NCBI GenBank assembly: GCA_040384265.1
Contig: JAZKJM010000001.1
Location: 248,001-312,000 of the forward strand
Length of the DNA: 64,000 nt
Origin: Pseudomonadota bacterium
GTDB taxonomy: Bacteria > Pseudomonadota > Alphaproteobacteria > Rickettsiales > UBA3002
Reading direction: 5' to 3'
Shown: piece by piece, positions 18,402 to 27,047 of the stretch
How positions within the stretch are numbered: position 1 is the first letter of the stretch
Layout of the letters: each line of letters opens with the position of its first letter
Position numbers and translations under genes: made by a program
Notes under the pieces: generated by a model
Seen by the model: the letters and a program-made list of their open reading frames with translations, nothing else
Told to the model about the DNA's origin: nothing
Database searches by the model: none

Positions 18402-18739
18402 GCCTGACGCCCTATTTCACCATCGGCATGCTGCTGATTTCGAATATCTTCATGACCTTCGCCTGGTATGGGCACCTGAAATACAAGGAATCGCCGCTGC
18501 TGCTGGTGATCCTCGTCAGCTGGGGCATTGCGCTGTTTGAATATTGCTTCCAGGTGCCTGCCAACCGCTATGGCAGCGCCTATTTTTCGGCGGTGCAGCT
18601 TAAGGCGATTCAGGAAATCATCACCCTCACCGTTTTCGTGTTTTTCTCGATGTTTTATCTCGGCGAGGCCATTCGCTGGAACCATATCGTCGGCTTCCTG
18701 CTGATTGTGCTGGCGGCGTTCTTCATCTTCAAGAAATAG
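18398..18739 (+). CDS. DUF486 (DMT-like) membrane protein
   Basis: A 113-residue protein with four membrane helices and the family blocks SNIFMTFAWYGHLKY, ILVSWGIALFEYCFQVPANR, and QLKAIQEIITLTVFV. DUF486 proteins belong to the drug/metabolite transporter-like superfamily (half-size); function is not defined. It overlaps the chemoreceptor stop by 4 bases. The match to family blocks is very good. Confidence 0.9.
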   Translation: MSLTPYFTIGMLLISNIFMTFAWYGHLKYKESPLLLVILVSWGIALFEYCFQVPANRYGSAYFSAVQLKAIQEIITLTVFVFFSMFYLGEAIRWNHIVGFLLIVLAAFFIFKK

Positions 18740-18803
18740 CCCCCAGGCTTGCCAAGCGCTGCGCAATCCACTAACGCTTGGGCGCAAATCAACGGAGTTT
18801 ACT

Positions 18804-18995
18804 ATGCCCATCGTCCAGATTCACCTGCTTGAAGGCCGCGACATCGAGAAAAAACGCCTGCTGGTCAAGCGCATCACGGAAACCGTGTGCGAGACGCTCG
18901 GCAGCAAGCCCGACAAAGTGCGCGTCATCCTCTCGGACATGCAGCACCATGATTACTCCGTCGCCGGTGTGCTCTATTGCGATGAGCCCAAATAA
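18804..18995 (+). CDS. 4-oxalocrotonate tautomerase family protein
   Basis: A 63-residue protein with catalytic Pro1 directly after the start (MPIVQIHLLEGRD), the helix KRLLVKRITETVCETLG and the VRVILSDM beta strand, typical of 4-OT/DmpI small tautomerases that assemble as hexamers. Arg residues for substrate binding are present (RDIEKKR, VRV). The longer frame from 18705 would hide Pro1 and is rejected; GGAG lies 8 bases before 18804. Pathway unknown: no aromatic degradation genes are adjacent. It is 3 bases from hisZ. Confidence 0.88.
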   Translation: MPIVQIHLLEGRDIEKKRLLVKRITETVCETLGSKPDKVRVILSDMQHHDYSVAGVLYCDEPK

Positions 18996-18998
18996 CCC

Positions 18999-20024
18999 AT
19001 GACCACGCCCGCGCTTTTGCCCTCAGGGCTGATGGATGTGCTGCCGCCCCTGGCGGCTGCGGAGTTCCGGCTCGTCCATTATTTCCTGAAGACCTTCATG
19101 GCGTTTGGATACCAGCCGGTGATCCCGCCGCTGGCCGAATACGCATCGAGCATGCTGGCAGGCCAGGGCGAAGCGACCGGCCACCATGTGTTTCGCATGC
19201 CCGACCCGCTCGCCCCGGAAATGCTGGCCCTGCGCGCGGATATGACCGGGCAGCTGGCACGCATCGCGGGCACCTCGCTCAGCCAGATGCCGCGCCCACT
19301 GCGCCTGTGCTACGCGGGCTACACCCTGCGCACCGCGCCCGAAGCCCTCAAAACCCGCCGCCAGCACACGCAGGTCGGCATCGAGCGTTTTGGCGATATG
19401 GATACGCGCTCGGTCGCGGAACTGCTGTCCATCGCCGCCCACGCGCTGGATGGTAACGGCGTGTCGGATATCACCATCGACCTGCATTTTCCCGCCGTGA
19501 TGGAAGCGCTGCTGGCCGAGGTTTCGGCCGAGGCCCAGCCCGCCATCCGCGAAGCCGCGCGGCTGAAAGACATCGCCCAACTGCGCCGCCTGAAAGCCGG
19601 GCTGATCGCCGATATTCTTGAAACCTCCGGCGAAGCAAAACGCACGCTGGCGAAGCTTGCAACCATCAATCATCCGGCCGTGGCGCAGGCCGTGGCCGCG
19701 CTCGACGCGCTGGTCAACGCCCTGCAAGCACAGCAAGTGGCGGCCAATGTCACCGTCGATATGCTCGACCTGTCCGGCTACGGCTATTACACCGGCATCG
19801 GCTACGCGCTCTATTGGAACGCCGCCAATATCGAAGTCGGCCGCGGCGGCTGCTACCGCACCGGCAGCGGCGAGGATGCCGTCGGTTTCACGCTCTATAT
19901 CAACGACCTGCTGGAGCAATTGCCCGCCGAAGCGCCCGCCCCCATCAAAACCATCCCCTACGGCACCCCGGCCAAAGAAGCGGCCGCGCTTCAGACGCAA
20001 GGCTTTGTCACGGTTTTTAAGTAG
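18999..20024 (+). CDS. hisZ: ATP phosphoribosyltransferase regulatory subunit HisZ
   Basis: HisZ is a catalytically inactive HisRS paralogue that pairs with short-form HisG for the first step of histidine synthesis. The 341-residue protein carries the HisRS-like core: LLPSGLMDVLPPLAAAEF, LRADMTGQLARIAG (motif 2-like), RRQHTQVGIERFG and YTGIGYALYW near the C-terminus (motif 3-like). It lacks a full anticodon-binding domain, which is how HisZ differs from HisS. It lies just after the tautomerase and upstream of purA, although an unknown reverse gene separates it from purA here. Confidence 0.9.
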   Translation: MTTPALLPSGLMDVLPPLAAAEFRLVHYFLKTFMAFGYQPVIPPLAEYASSMLAGQGEATGHHVFRMPDPLAPEMLALRADMTGQLARIAGTSLSQMPRPLRLCYAGYTLRTAPEALKTRRQHTQVGIERFGDMDTRSVAELLSIAAHALDGNGVSDITIDLHFPAVMEALLAEVSAEAQPAIREAARLKDIAQLRRLKAGLIADILETSGEAKRTLAKLATINHPAVAQAVAALDALVNALQAQQVAANVTVDMLDLSGYGYYTGIGYALYWNAANIEVGRGGCYRTGSGEDAVGFTLYINDLLEQLPAEAPAPIKTIPYGTPAKEAAALQTQGFVTVFK

Positions 20025-20039
20025 CGTTATCCGCCTTTA

Positions 20040-20606
20040 TTAATGAGGAGGAAGCGGCAATTCTTGCTGAACTAATTCCTGCGCAGCTTTCCATTGTTTT
20101 TCTACATAGGTTTGGATGCCTTCATCCGTGGTCAACCATTGATCTTCTTGAGCAAACGGTTTGTTGGATGACTGCATTGCATCGCGGAAATAGCGGCACT
20201 CATGCGTTAATTTTGCTTTAGCAAATTCTATCTCTGCAGTGACGTCATAACGCAAATCCAATACGCTCAATTCTTTCATCAAAAGCAATGAACCGATCAT
20301 GGCATCACGTAGAGGGAACTGACTCATCCAAGGGGCGGGCTGAAAACTATTGAGTGATGCCGGCATCGGAGGCAAGTCTTTTGAAAATGCCATTTCATCC
20401 TTTATTGCCTCATAAAGCGCACTATCGTCGTGTTCTGTTGGGCTAAGATGTTTCATTGCTTCGCTATCATCTCCCACGATCTGAACGTTGCGCCAAAAGA
20501 GCGCATCTAATTCTTTAACCTGCTTTAAATCGTTCACGCCTGCCGCCTTGTGCAAGTGCGAATAGGATAGTTTTTTTGCCTGAAACCTTGCAGCGTGCGT
20601 CGTCAT
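20040..20606 (-). CDS. Hypothetical protein inserted between hisZ and purA
   Basis: A 188-residue soluble product starting MTTHAARFQAKKLSY. No recognised domain; it is mainly helical with polar charge (KQVKELDALFWRNVQIVGDD, TECRYFRDAMQ-like regions) and a short proline-rich tail (LPLPPH). The start at 20606 is preferred because AGGAG lies 6 bases before it. G+C content is lower than in hisZ and purA, and it runs against both of its neighbours, which suggests acquisition or relaxed selection. Not recognised; no function proposed. Confidence 0.6.
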   Translation of the reverse strand: MTTHAARFQAKKLSYSHLHKAAGVNDLKQVKELDALFWRNVQIVGDDSEAMKHLSPTEHDDSALYEAIKDEMAFSKDLPPMPASLNSFQPAPWMSQFPLRDAMIGSLLLMKELSVLDLRYDVTAEIEFAKAKLTHECRYFRDAMQSSNKPFAQEDQWLTTDEGIQTYVEKQWKAAQELVQQELPLPPH

Positions 20607-20772
20607 AGTGGGCTCCTGTGATGTCATTCGTCTAGACCATTGGGTTTAAAATAAAAAATGGGTGCTGTTTGTGACAGTTTCATGAAACCTGCATCCGTCA
20701 TAAGCCCTAGACACATGGCTGCATTTGTGGCACAAGGCAGCGGATTTTATGAAATAATCACAGGTGTATGAT

Positions 20773-22068
20773 ATGCAAAGCGTGGTGGTTATCGGCTCCC
20801 AGTGGGGCGATGAGGGTAAAGGCAAAGTGGTCGACTGGCTGAGCGAGCGCGCGGATGTGATCGTGCGCTTCCAGGGTGGGCACAATGCCGGTCACACGCT
20901 GGTGATCGACGGGGTGACGTATAAACTCAGCCTGCTGCCGTCGGGCGTTGTGCGCAAAGGCAAGACCAGCATCATCGGCAACGGCGTGGTGATCGACCCA
21001 TGGGCGCTTTTCAATGAAATTGATAAAGTCCAGAAACAAGGCGTCGAAGTCTCGCCTGAAACCTTAAAAATCGCCGAGAACGCGCCGTTAATCCTGCCAA
21101 TTCACCAGAAACTCGACGAAGCTTCCGAGAAACTGCGCGGTAGCAACAAAATCGGCACCACCGGCCGTGGCATTGGCCCGGCCTATGAAGACAAGGTCGG
21201 CCGCCGCGCCATCCGCATTTGCGATCTGGCGAACCCCACCCTGCTGCGCGCCAAGCTGGATGACATGGTCGCCCACCATCAACCGATCCTGACCGCTTCC
21301 GGCAGTGAATCCATTGATGTGGACGCATTATTTAACGCATTGAGCGAAGTAGCGAAAAAGATCCTTCCGTTTGCCACCCCGGTCTGGCGCCTGCTCGCCC
21401 AATACCGCGCAGAAGGCAAACGCATCCTGTTCGAAGGCGCTCAAGGCATCATGCTGGATGTCGATTACGGCACCTACCCCTACGTTACCTCCTCCAACAC
21501 CATGGCGGGTGCGGCCACCATCGGCTCGGGCTCGGGCATCAACGCGATCGGCTATGTGCTGGGCATCACCAAGGCCTACACCACGCGGGTCGGCAGCGGT
21601 CCATTCCCCAGCGAGCTGAGCGACGACATCGGCGAGCGCATCGGCGAGCGCGGGCATGAATTCGGCACTGTCACCGGGCGCAAGCGCCGCTGCGGCTGGT
21701 TCGATGCGGTGCTGGTGAAACAGGCGGTCACGGTCGGCGGCATCAACGGCATCGCCCTCACCAAACTGGACGTGCTCGATGGGCTCGAGGAGCTGAAGCT
21801 CTGCATCGGCTATGACATCAACGGCACCCATTACGACTACCTGCCCGCCGCCAGCGACCTGCAGGCCGCGGCGACGCCGAAATACGAAACCATCGAAGGC
21901 TGGAGCGAATCCACCCGCGGCGCGCGCAGCTGGGCGGAACTTCCCGCGAGCGCGATCAAATATATCCGCCGCATCGAAGAGCTGATCGGCTGCCCGGTCG
22001 CCCTGCTCTCCACCAGCCCCGACCGCGAAGATACGATCATGGTGAAGGACCCATTCCTCGGCCTCTAG
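20773..22068 (+). CDS. purA: Adenylosuccinate synthetase
   Basis: Condenses IMP with aspartate using GTP, in AMP synthesis. The 431-residue product starts [18 protein letters not shown] and contains the P-loop-like [47 protein letters not shown] and TTTG-like [12 protein letters not shown] blocks of PurA. A GTG start nine bases earlier is possible, but AGG 8 bases before 20773 favours ATG. Length is typical. Confidence 0.97.
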   Translation: MQSVVVIGSQWGDEGKGKVVDWLSERADVIVRFQGGHNAGHTLVIDGVTYKLSLLPSGVVRKGKTSIIGNGVVIDPWALFNEIDKVQKQGVEVSPETLKIAENAPLILPIHQKLDEASEKLRGSNKIGTTGRGIGPAYEDKVGRRAIRICDLANPTLLRAKLDDMVAHHQPILTASGSESIDVDALFNALSEVAKKILPFATPVWRLLAQYRAEGKRILFEGAQGIMLDVDYGTYPYVTSSNTMAGAATIGSGSGINAIGYVLGITKAYTTRVGSGPFPSELSDDIGERIGERGHEFGTVTGRKRRCGWFDAVLVKQAVTVGGINGIALTKLDVLDGLEELKLCIGYDINGTHYDYLPAASDLQAAATPKYETIEGWSESTRGARSWAELPASAIKYIRRIEELIGCPVALLSTSPDREDTIMVKDPFLGL

Positions 22069-22088
22069 ATTCGTTAACCTTTGAATGA

Positions 22089-22117
22089 TTGAGGCGACGG
22101 CGAATTTTCGTTATAGT
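22089..22117 (+). promoter_or_regulatory. Candidate promoter of the pseudokinase operon
   Basis: TTGAGG (22089-22094), 17-base spacer, TATAGT (22112-22117), 33 bases before the start codon. The boxes and spacer fit other promoters in the window. Confidence 0.6.
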
Positions 22118-22149
22118 GAAATAGGAAACGATTCCCATGTAGGGGGTGT

Positions 22150-24246
22150 ATGGCAAAGGCCAACACGATAAGTGACGCGGAAATTCCGCTGATTGAAGAA
22201 CATGTCGAGACAGGGCTTCAACAGCTGCTGGACTCGTATCGCACCAGCTATGTGCCCGGCGGCGACAAGAAGGATGAGCTCGGCGGCCGCTTCACCTTTT
22301 ACCCCTCGCGCCCACTGCCGGAATTCAACCACACCTATGCCAAGGGCTATGAAGCGGTCGATGATTTCAACACCGCCCGCCCCGTCTACGCCATGGTGTG
22401 CGAAGGCCCCGTCCCGCCGCGAACCATGGCCATCAACGACCTGACCGGCTTTGTCCACCCCGCCATCAGCACACTGCTTGGCGCGGGTACGGTCAATTGC
22501 TCGCATCTGGGTGAGTCGCGCATGGTGCTGTTCATCGAGCGCCCACGCGGCACGCGGCTGAAGGATATTATCAAGACCCATGGCCGCCTGCACGAGCATA
22601 AGGTGCTCGACACCATCCTGCAGCCCATCGCCAAAGTGCTGGTTGCCATGCGCGAGAAAAAACTAAGCCATGGCCACATCCACCCGGGCAATGTGTTCAT
22701 GAGCGATGCCGCGATGCTGGGCGAATGCAGCTCGGCGCTGTGCGGCACGCAGCACCATTATATCTACGAACCGCTGGAGCGGCTGATGGCCGACCCGCTG
22801 GGCCGCGGCGAGGCCAGCGAAAAATCCGACGTCTATGCGCTGGGCATCCTCGCCTTCGAGCTGATGTATGGGCTCGATAAAATCAAGGCCATTCCACGCG
22901 AGCAATTCATCGAAAAGGCGATTTCGCTGGGCACCTACCAGCTGTTTGCCGAAAACCGTGAATATTCCGATGCGTTGCAGGATTTTTTCCGCGGCATCCT
23001 CAACGAAAATCCAGCCGAGCGTTGGGGCCTTGAGCAGCTGATGCAATGGATCGGCGGCAAACGCTTCAACATGATTGCGCCCAACACCCCCAAGGAAGCG
23101 TTGCGCCCGATCACCTTCCACGATGAGGCGTTTTTCAGCCGCCGCAGGCTGGCCAATAGCTTCCACGTCCACTGGCGCGAGGCGCTGAAGGATATCAAAG
23201 CACTGCGGGTGGATCGCTGGTGCGAAATGAGCCTGCACCGGCCAGAGCTGGCCGAAAAGATGGAACGCGTCCTGCGCACCGGCGGCCACGCCTCGACCGA
23301 GGCGCAGATGAACGACATGCTGACCCGGGTGATCTGCCTGCTCGATCCCATCGGCCCGCTACGCACCAGTTCGCTTTCCATCCGCCCGGATGCGCTGGGG
23401 GCGGTGCTTGCGGAGACCATCGACCATGGCGGCCCGGAACTGGCGCAGGTGGTTCGCTTTATCGAGAATGATTTCCCCACCTTCTGGGCCGACCAGTCGG
23501 AGAGTAACAAGAACCCCGAGATATCGATCCTGATGTGGCGGCTGGAGCGGGTGCGGCCATACCTGAAAAAGAAGGGCGTCGGCTTCGGGCTGGAACGGGT
23601 GCTGTATGACCTCAACCCCTCCCTCGCCTGCCAGAGCCCACTGCTGAAAGCCTATCACGTGACCACTGCGGTGGATGCGCTGAAGACGCTCGATGCTATC
23701 GCCGTGCAGATGGCGCCCGATACGAGCTTTGTTGATCGGCACCTGGCCGCCTTCATCGCCAGTCGGATCGAGATGGGCAAGGAAATCCGCATCCCCGACC
23801 TTGCCTCGGTGCCCGCACTTGCCAACAACCAGGAGCTGGCCGTGCTGCATTTGCTGGCCAAGGCACAGCAAAAAGTAGCCCGCCTCGCATTGCCGGGCCT
23901 GTGCAGCTGGGCTGCCATGCGCATCGAGAAAATGATTAACGAGATCCATAACCGCATCATCCGTAAACGGCTGAAACTGCAGCTGAAGGGCCTCGCCCAA
24001 TCCGGCAATCTCTACGATGTGCTGACTGCCATCATCAACATTGAAGTGTCGCAGCGCGACCATGAAGGCTTCGCCCGCGCCATCGCCTTGCACCAGATCA
24101 ACACCGACCGCATGGATTTGCTGAAAAACGACCAGATTCTCGATTACAAATCCCGGCGGGCGGGCGGCAAAATGGCCAGCGTCATCACCTTCGCCGCGCT
24201 GGTCATCACCAGCTATATTACCATCTTCAACATCTACGGGCTCTAA
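22150..24246 (+). CDS. Tail-anchored pseudokinase-like protein
   Basis: The 698-residue product has a kinase-like region at about 40-320 with SHGHIHPGNVFM (174-184) in place of the HRD catalytic loop and LGECSS in place of DFG, so both metal-binding aspartates are absent, while Asn of the loop, KSDVYALGILAFELMYG (224-240) and an Arg-rich follow-up segment persist. It therefore looks like a pseudokinase. A long helical region (330-660) and one C-terminal membrane segment (about 675-695, MASVITFAALVITSYITIF) follow, giving a tail-anchored topology. AGGGGG precedes the start. The next gene, two bases downstream, encodes a small membrane protein. Partner or ligand unknown. Confidence 0.65.
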   Translation: MAKANTISDAEIPLIEEHVETGLQQLLDSYRTSYVPGGDKKDELGGRFTFYPSRPLPEFNHTYAKGYEAVDDFNTARPVYAMVCEGPVPPRTMAINDLTGFVHPAISTLLGAGTVNCSHLGESRMVLFIERPRGTRLKDIIKTHGRLHEHKVLDTILQPIAKVLVAMREKKLSHGHIHPGNVFMSDAAMLGECSSALCGTQHHYIYEPLERLMADPLGRGEASEKSDVYALGILAFELMYGLDKIKAIPREQFIEKAISLGTYQLFAENREYSDALQDFFRGILNENPAERWGLEQLMQWIGGKRFNMIAPNTPKEALRPITFHDEAFFSRRRLANSFHVHWREALKDIKALRVDRWCEMSLHRPELAEKMERVLRTGGHASTEAQMNDMLTRVICLLDPIGPLRTSSLSIRPDALGAVLAETIDHGGPELAQVVRFIENDFPTFWADQSESNKNPEISILMWRLERVRPYLKKKGVGFGLERVLYDLNPSLACQSPLLKAYHVTTAVDALKTLDAIAVQMAPDTSFVDRHLAAFIASRIEMGKEIRIPDLASVPALANNQELAVLHLLAKAQQKVARLALPGLCSWAAMRIEKMINEIHNRIIRKRLKLQLKGLAQSGNLYDVLTAIINIEVSQRDHEGFARAIALHQINTDRMDLLKNDQILDYKSRRAGGKMASVITFAALVITSYITIFNIYGL

Positions 24247-24248
24247 CG

Positions 24249-24725
24249 ATGGCGACCACCACCCTGACCATGCGCAAGATGCGCCGCAAACATAAGCTGC
24301 TGCTGATTCTGTTCAGCCTGCTGATGATGGGGCTGCTGAAAACCGGCTTTGTCTTTTTCGTGATCGGGATGATGCCCTGCGTGGTCGCGTACTACATGGA
24401 TGTGAGCAAGCACCGCTACATGTTTAAAAGCGTGTTCAACGCCAACCTTGCGGGCATGATGCCATCCATCGTCAAGATGATCCATGCCGGCCCATCCAGT
24501 GTGCTGCTGCAGGAGATCATGGGCAACAGCACCAACTGGTTCATCATCTACGGCGCGGCGTTTATGGGCTGGCTGCTGGTGAAAGTGTGCCCAATGGTGG
24601 CGCAGGTGATGGTGATGGGGCTGCACCAATCGCAGGTCGCGCGCTATGAGGGACTACAGAGAAAAATCGAAACCGAATGGGGCCCGGAAGTGACCCAGTT
24701 CAGCGGCGATAAGCGGCCCGTCTAA
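24249..24725 (+). CDS. Small membrane protein paired with the pseudokinase
   Basis: A 158-residue protein with a basic N-terminus (MRKMRRKHK) and about two or three membrane segments (LLLILFSLLMMGLLKTGFVF, VIGMMPCVVAYYMDV, and near WFIIYGAAFMGWLL). No known domain. Two bases separate it from the pseudokinase, so they are probably translated together. The 3' end abuts the stop of mnmA, which is convergent. Function unknown. Confidence 0.72.
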   Translation: MATTTLTMRKMRRKHKLLLILFSLLMMGLLKTGFVFFVIGMMPCVVAYYMDVSKHRYMFKSVFNANLAGMMPSIVKMIHAGPSSVLLQEIMGNSTNWFIIYGAAFMGWLLVKVCPMVAQVMVMGLHQSQVARYEGLQRKIETEWGPEVTQFSGDKRPV

Positions 24726-25835
24726 TCAGGCCTGTCCGGTGATCCACCCGCCGCCGAGCACGCGGTCGCCGTCATACACCACACAGGCCTGCCCGGGCGC
24801 AATCCCCTCATAGGCCGCCGCCAGCGCAATGCGCGCATCCGAGTCGGAGGATGGGGTGATGGTCGCCGCCACCGGCGGCTGCGCGGAACGCATTTTAACG
24901 CGGATGCTGTCGCGCGGGCTCAGCGCATCCAGCCAGTTCAGCTCTTTGATGTGAAACGCATCGCGCGCCAACGCTGCGCGCGGGCCCACCACAACCCTGC
25001 GGGTTGGGGCGTCTAACTTTATCACATACAACGGCTCGCCCAAACCGCCGCCGAGGCCTTTGCGCTGGCCGACCGTGTAATGGATAATGCCGCTATGGGC
25101 ACCCAGCACCCGCCCATCGACATGGACGATCTCGCCAGGCTCCGCCGCCCCCGGGCGCAGGGTCTCGATCACTTTTGCATAACCGCCCGTCGGCACGAAG
25201 CAGATGTCCTGGCTATCGGGTTTATCGACCACGGCGAGGTTGAATTGCGCCGCCAGCGCCCGTGTTTCCTCCTTGCGCAACCCGCCCAGCGGAAAGCGCA
25301 GGAAATCCAGCTGCTCCTGCGTGGTCGCGAACAGGAAGTAGCTCTGGTCCTTATCGGGATCAATCCCGCGATGCAGCTCGGCGCGGCCCTGCGCGTTGAC
25401 GAGGCGCTGCACGTAATGCCCGGTCGCCATGCAATCCGCGCCCAAATCACGCGCGGTGGCGAGCAGATCCTTGAACTTCACCGACTGATTGCAGCGCACG
25501 CACGGGATCGGCGTCGACCCGGCGAGATAGGTCTCGACGAAATCCTCCATCACCGCATCCTTGAAGCGCGATTCGTAGTTCAGCACATAATACGGAATGC
25601 CAAGCCCATCCGCCACCCGCCGCGCATCGTGAATATCCTGCCCGGCGCAGCACGCGCCCTTTTTGCCCACCATCGCGCCATGGTCATACAGCTGCAGCGT
25701 GATGCCGATGACATCGTAACCTTGGCTGTGCAGCAGCGCCGCCACCACAGACGAATCCACCCCCCCGCTCATGGCAACCACCACGCGCGTCTGGCTTTCA
25801 GGCTTGTCAAATCCGAGGCTGTTCATGGGGGGCAT
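24726..25835 (-). CDS. mnmA: tRNA-specific 2-thiouridylase MnmA
   Basis: Adds sulfur at position 2 of wobble uridine in tRNAs for Lys, Glu and Gln. The 369-residue product has the PP-loop [13 protein letters not shown] near residue 24, the [10 protein letters not shown] motif with the first catalytic cysteine, DKDQSYFLF, and SQDICFVP with the second active cysteine; the C-terminal barrel carries [10 protein letters not shown] start three codons later (MNSLG) is possible; neither has an obvious ribosome site. Length is normal. Confidence 0.95.
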   Translation of the reverse strand: MPPMNSLGFDKPESQTRVVVAMSGGVDSSVVAALLHSQGYDVIGITLQLYDHGAMVGKKGACCAGQDIHDARRVADGLGIPYYVLNYESRFKDAVMEDFVETYLAGSTPIPCVRCNQSVKFKDLLATARDLGADCMATGHYVQRLVNAQGRAELHRGIDPDKDQSYFLFATTQEQLDFLRFPLGGLRKEETRALAAQFNLAVVDKPDSQDICFVPTGGYAKVIETLRPGAAEPGEIVHVDGRVLGAHSGIIHYTVGQRKGLGGGLGEPLYVIKLDAPTRRVVVGPRAALARDAFHIKELNWLDALSPRDSIRVKMRSAQPPVAATITPSSDSDARIALAAAYEGIAPGQACVVYDGDRVLGGGWITGQA

Positions 25836-25885
25836 ATAGAGCAGATAGGCCCGTTAGTCGAGGGTGGAGTTGCGCCGCCCTTGCC

Positions 25886-26999
25886 CTATTTCTCCACACT
25901 CCCCTTCACCCGCGCGGCTAAGCTGGCGTTGATGAACATGTCGAGGTCGCCGTCCAGCACGCCTTGGGTGTTGCTGGTTTCGGCGCCGGTGCGCAGGTCT
26001 TTTACCATTTGGTAGGGGTGCAGCACATAGCTGCGGATCTGGTGGCCCCAGCCGTTATCGGTTTTCTGGCTATTGAGGGCGTCGGTCGCCTCTTCCTGCT
26101 TGCGCAGTTCATGCTCGTACAGGCGCGCGCGCAGCATGTTCCATGCCTCGGCGCGGTTCTGGTGCTGGCTGCGCTGGTTCTGGCAGGCCACGGAAATATT
26201 GGTCGGGATGTGGGTCAGCCGCACCGCGGATTCCACCTTGTTGACGTTCTGCCCGCCCGCGCCGGAGCTGCGGAACGTATCCACCCGCACGTCTTTTTCC
26301 TCGATGACGATGGTGATGTTCTCATCCACCACCGGGTAAACCCAGGCGCTGGCAAAGCTGGTGTGGCGGCGGGCGTTGGAGTCAAACGGTGAAATGCGCA
26401 CCAGCCGGTGCACGCCCGATTCCGTTTTCGCCCAGCCATACGCATTATGGCCGGAAATGCGGATGGTGGCGGATTTGATGCCCGCCTCGTCGCCGCTTTG
26501 CTCGTCGATAATTTCGGTTTTGAAGCCGCGCCGCTCGCCCCAGCGCAGATACATGCGGTAGAGCATGAACGCCCAATCCTGCGACTCGGTGCCGCCCGCG
26601 CCGGGATGGATTTCGATGAAACAATCATTCTGATCCGCCTCGCCGGAAAGCAGGGCTTCCAGCTCCATCCGGCTGATTTCTTTGACAAATGCCTCAAGCG
26701 CTGTGTGGGCTTCGGCGCGCATGGCTTCTTCGCCTTCGCTTTCGGCCAGCTCGTGCAGCTCCAGCGCGTCTTTGAAGCCCTGATCGACGCGGGTGAAGCT
26801 GGCGATGAGGTTATCGACCCGGGTGCGCTCGCGCAGGATTTTCTGGGCCTCGGCCTGGTTGTCCCACAGGCTTGGGTCTTCCGCCTTGGCGTTCAGCTCG
26901 ACGGCGCGTTTGACGAGGTTGTCGAAGTCAAAGACACCTCGCGAGCAAAGCTTGCGAGGATTGGAACTGGTCTTTGAGGGTAATAATTTCAGCGCGCAT
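25886..26999 (-). CDS. prfB: Peptide chain release factor 2, programmed +1 frameshift
   Basis: RF2 recognises UAA and UGA stop codons. The coding region starts at 26999 (MRAEIITLKDQFQSSQALLARCL) and meets an in-frame TGA at codon 24 (26930-26928), in the sequence CTTTGAC; after a +1 shift it continues LDFDNLVKRAVELNAKAEDP and runs to 25886 (370 residues). The GCGAGG sequence just upstream of CTTTGAC matches the internal Shine-Dalgarno plus slippery site known from E. coli prfB, so RF2 represses its own synthesis. The C-terminal part contains the GGQ motif (SGAGGQNVNK). Release motif SPF is present. An open-frame reading alone would start at 26722 and miss about 92 residues. Confidence 0.96.
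26926..26945 (-). promoter_or_regulatory. prfB programmed +1 frameshift site
   Basis: On the minus strand: GCGAGG, TGT, then CTT TGA C. CTT at 26933-26931 is the P-site codon and TGA at 26930-26928 the poorly recognised stop; the shift to GAC restores the RF2 frame. The layout equals the E. coli site in order and spacing. Confidence 0.95.
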
Positions 27000-27047
27000 G
27001 CGTTGCTGAGTAAAGAATGGCGGCGGCTTCGTCAACCGTTCAGAGCG

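Noticed and set aside
26722-26999. Possibility that prfB is a frameshift-broken pseudogene
   Set aside because: The shift occurs exactly at CTTTGAC with an upstream SD-like GCGAGG, the known programmed site.
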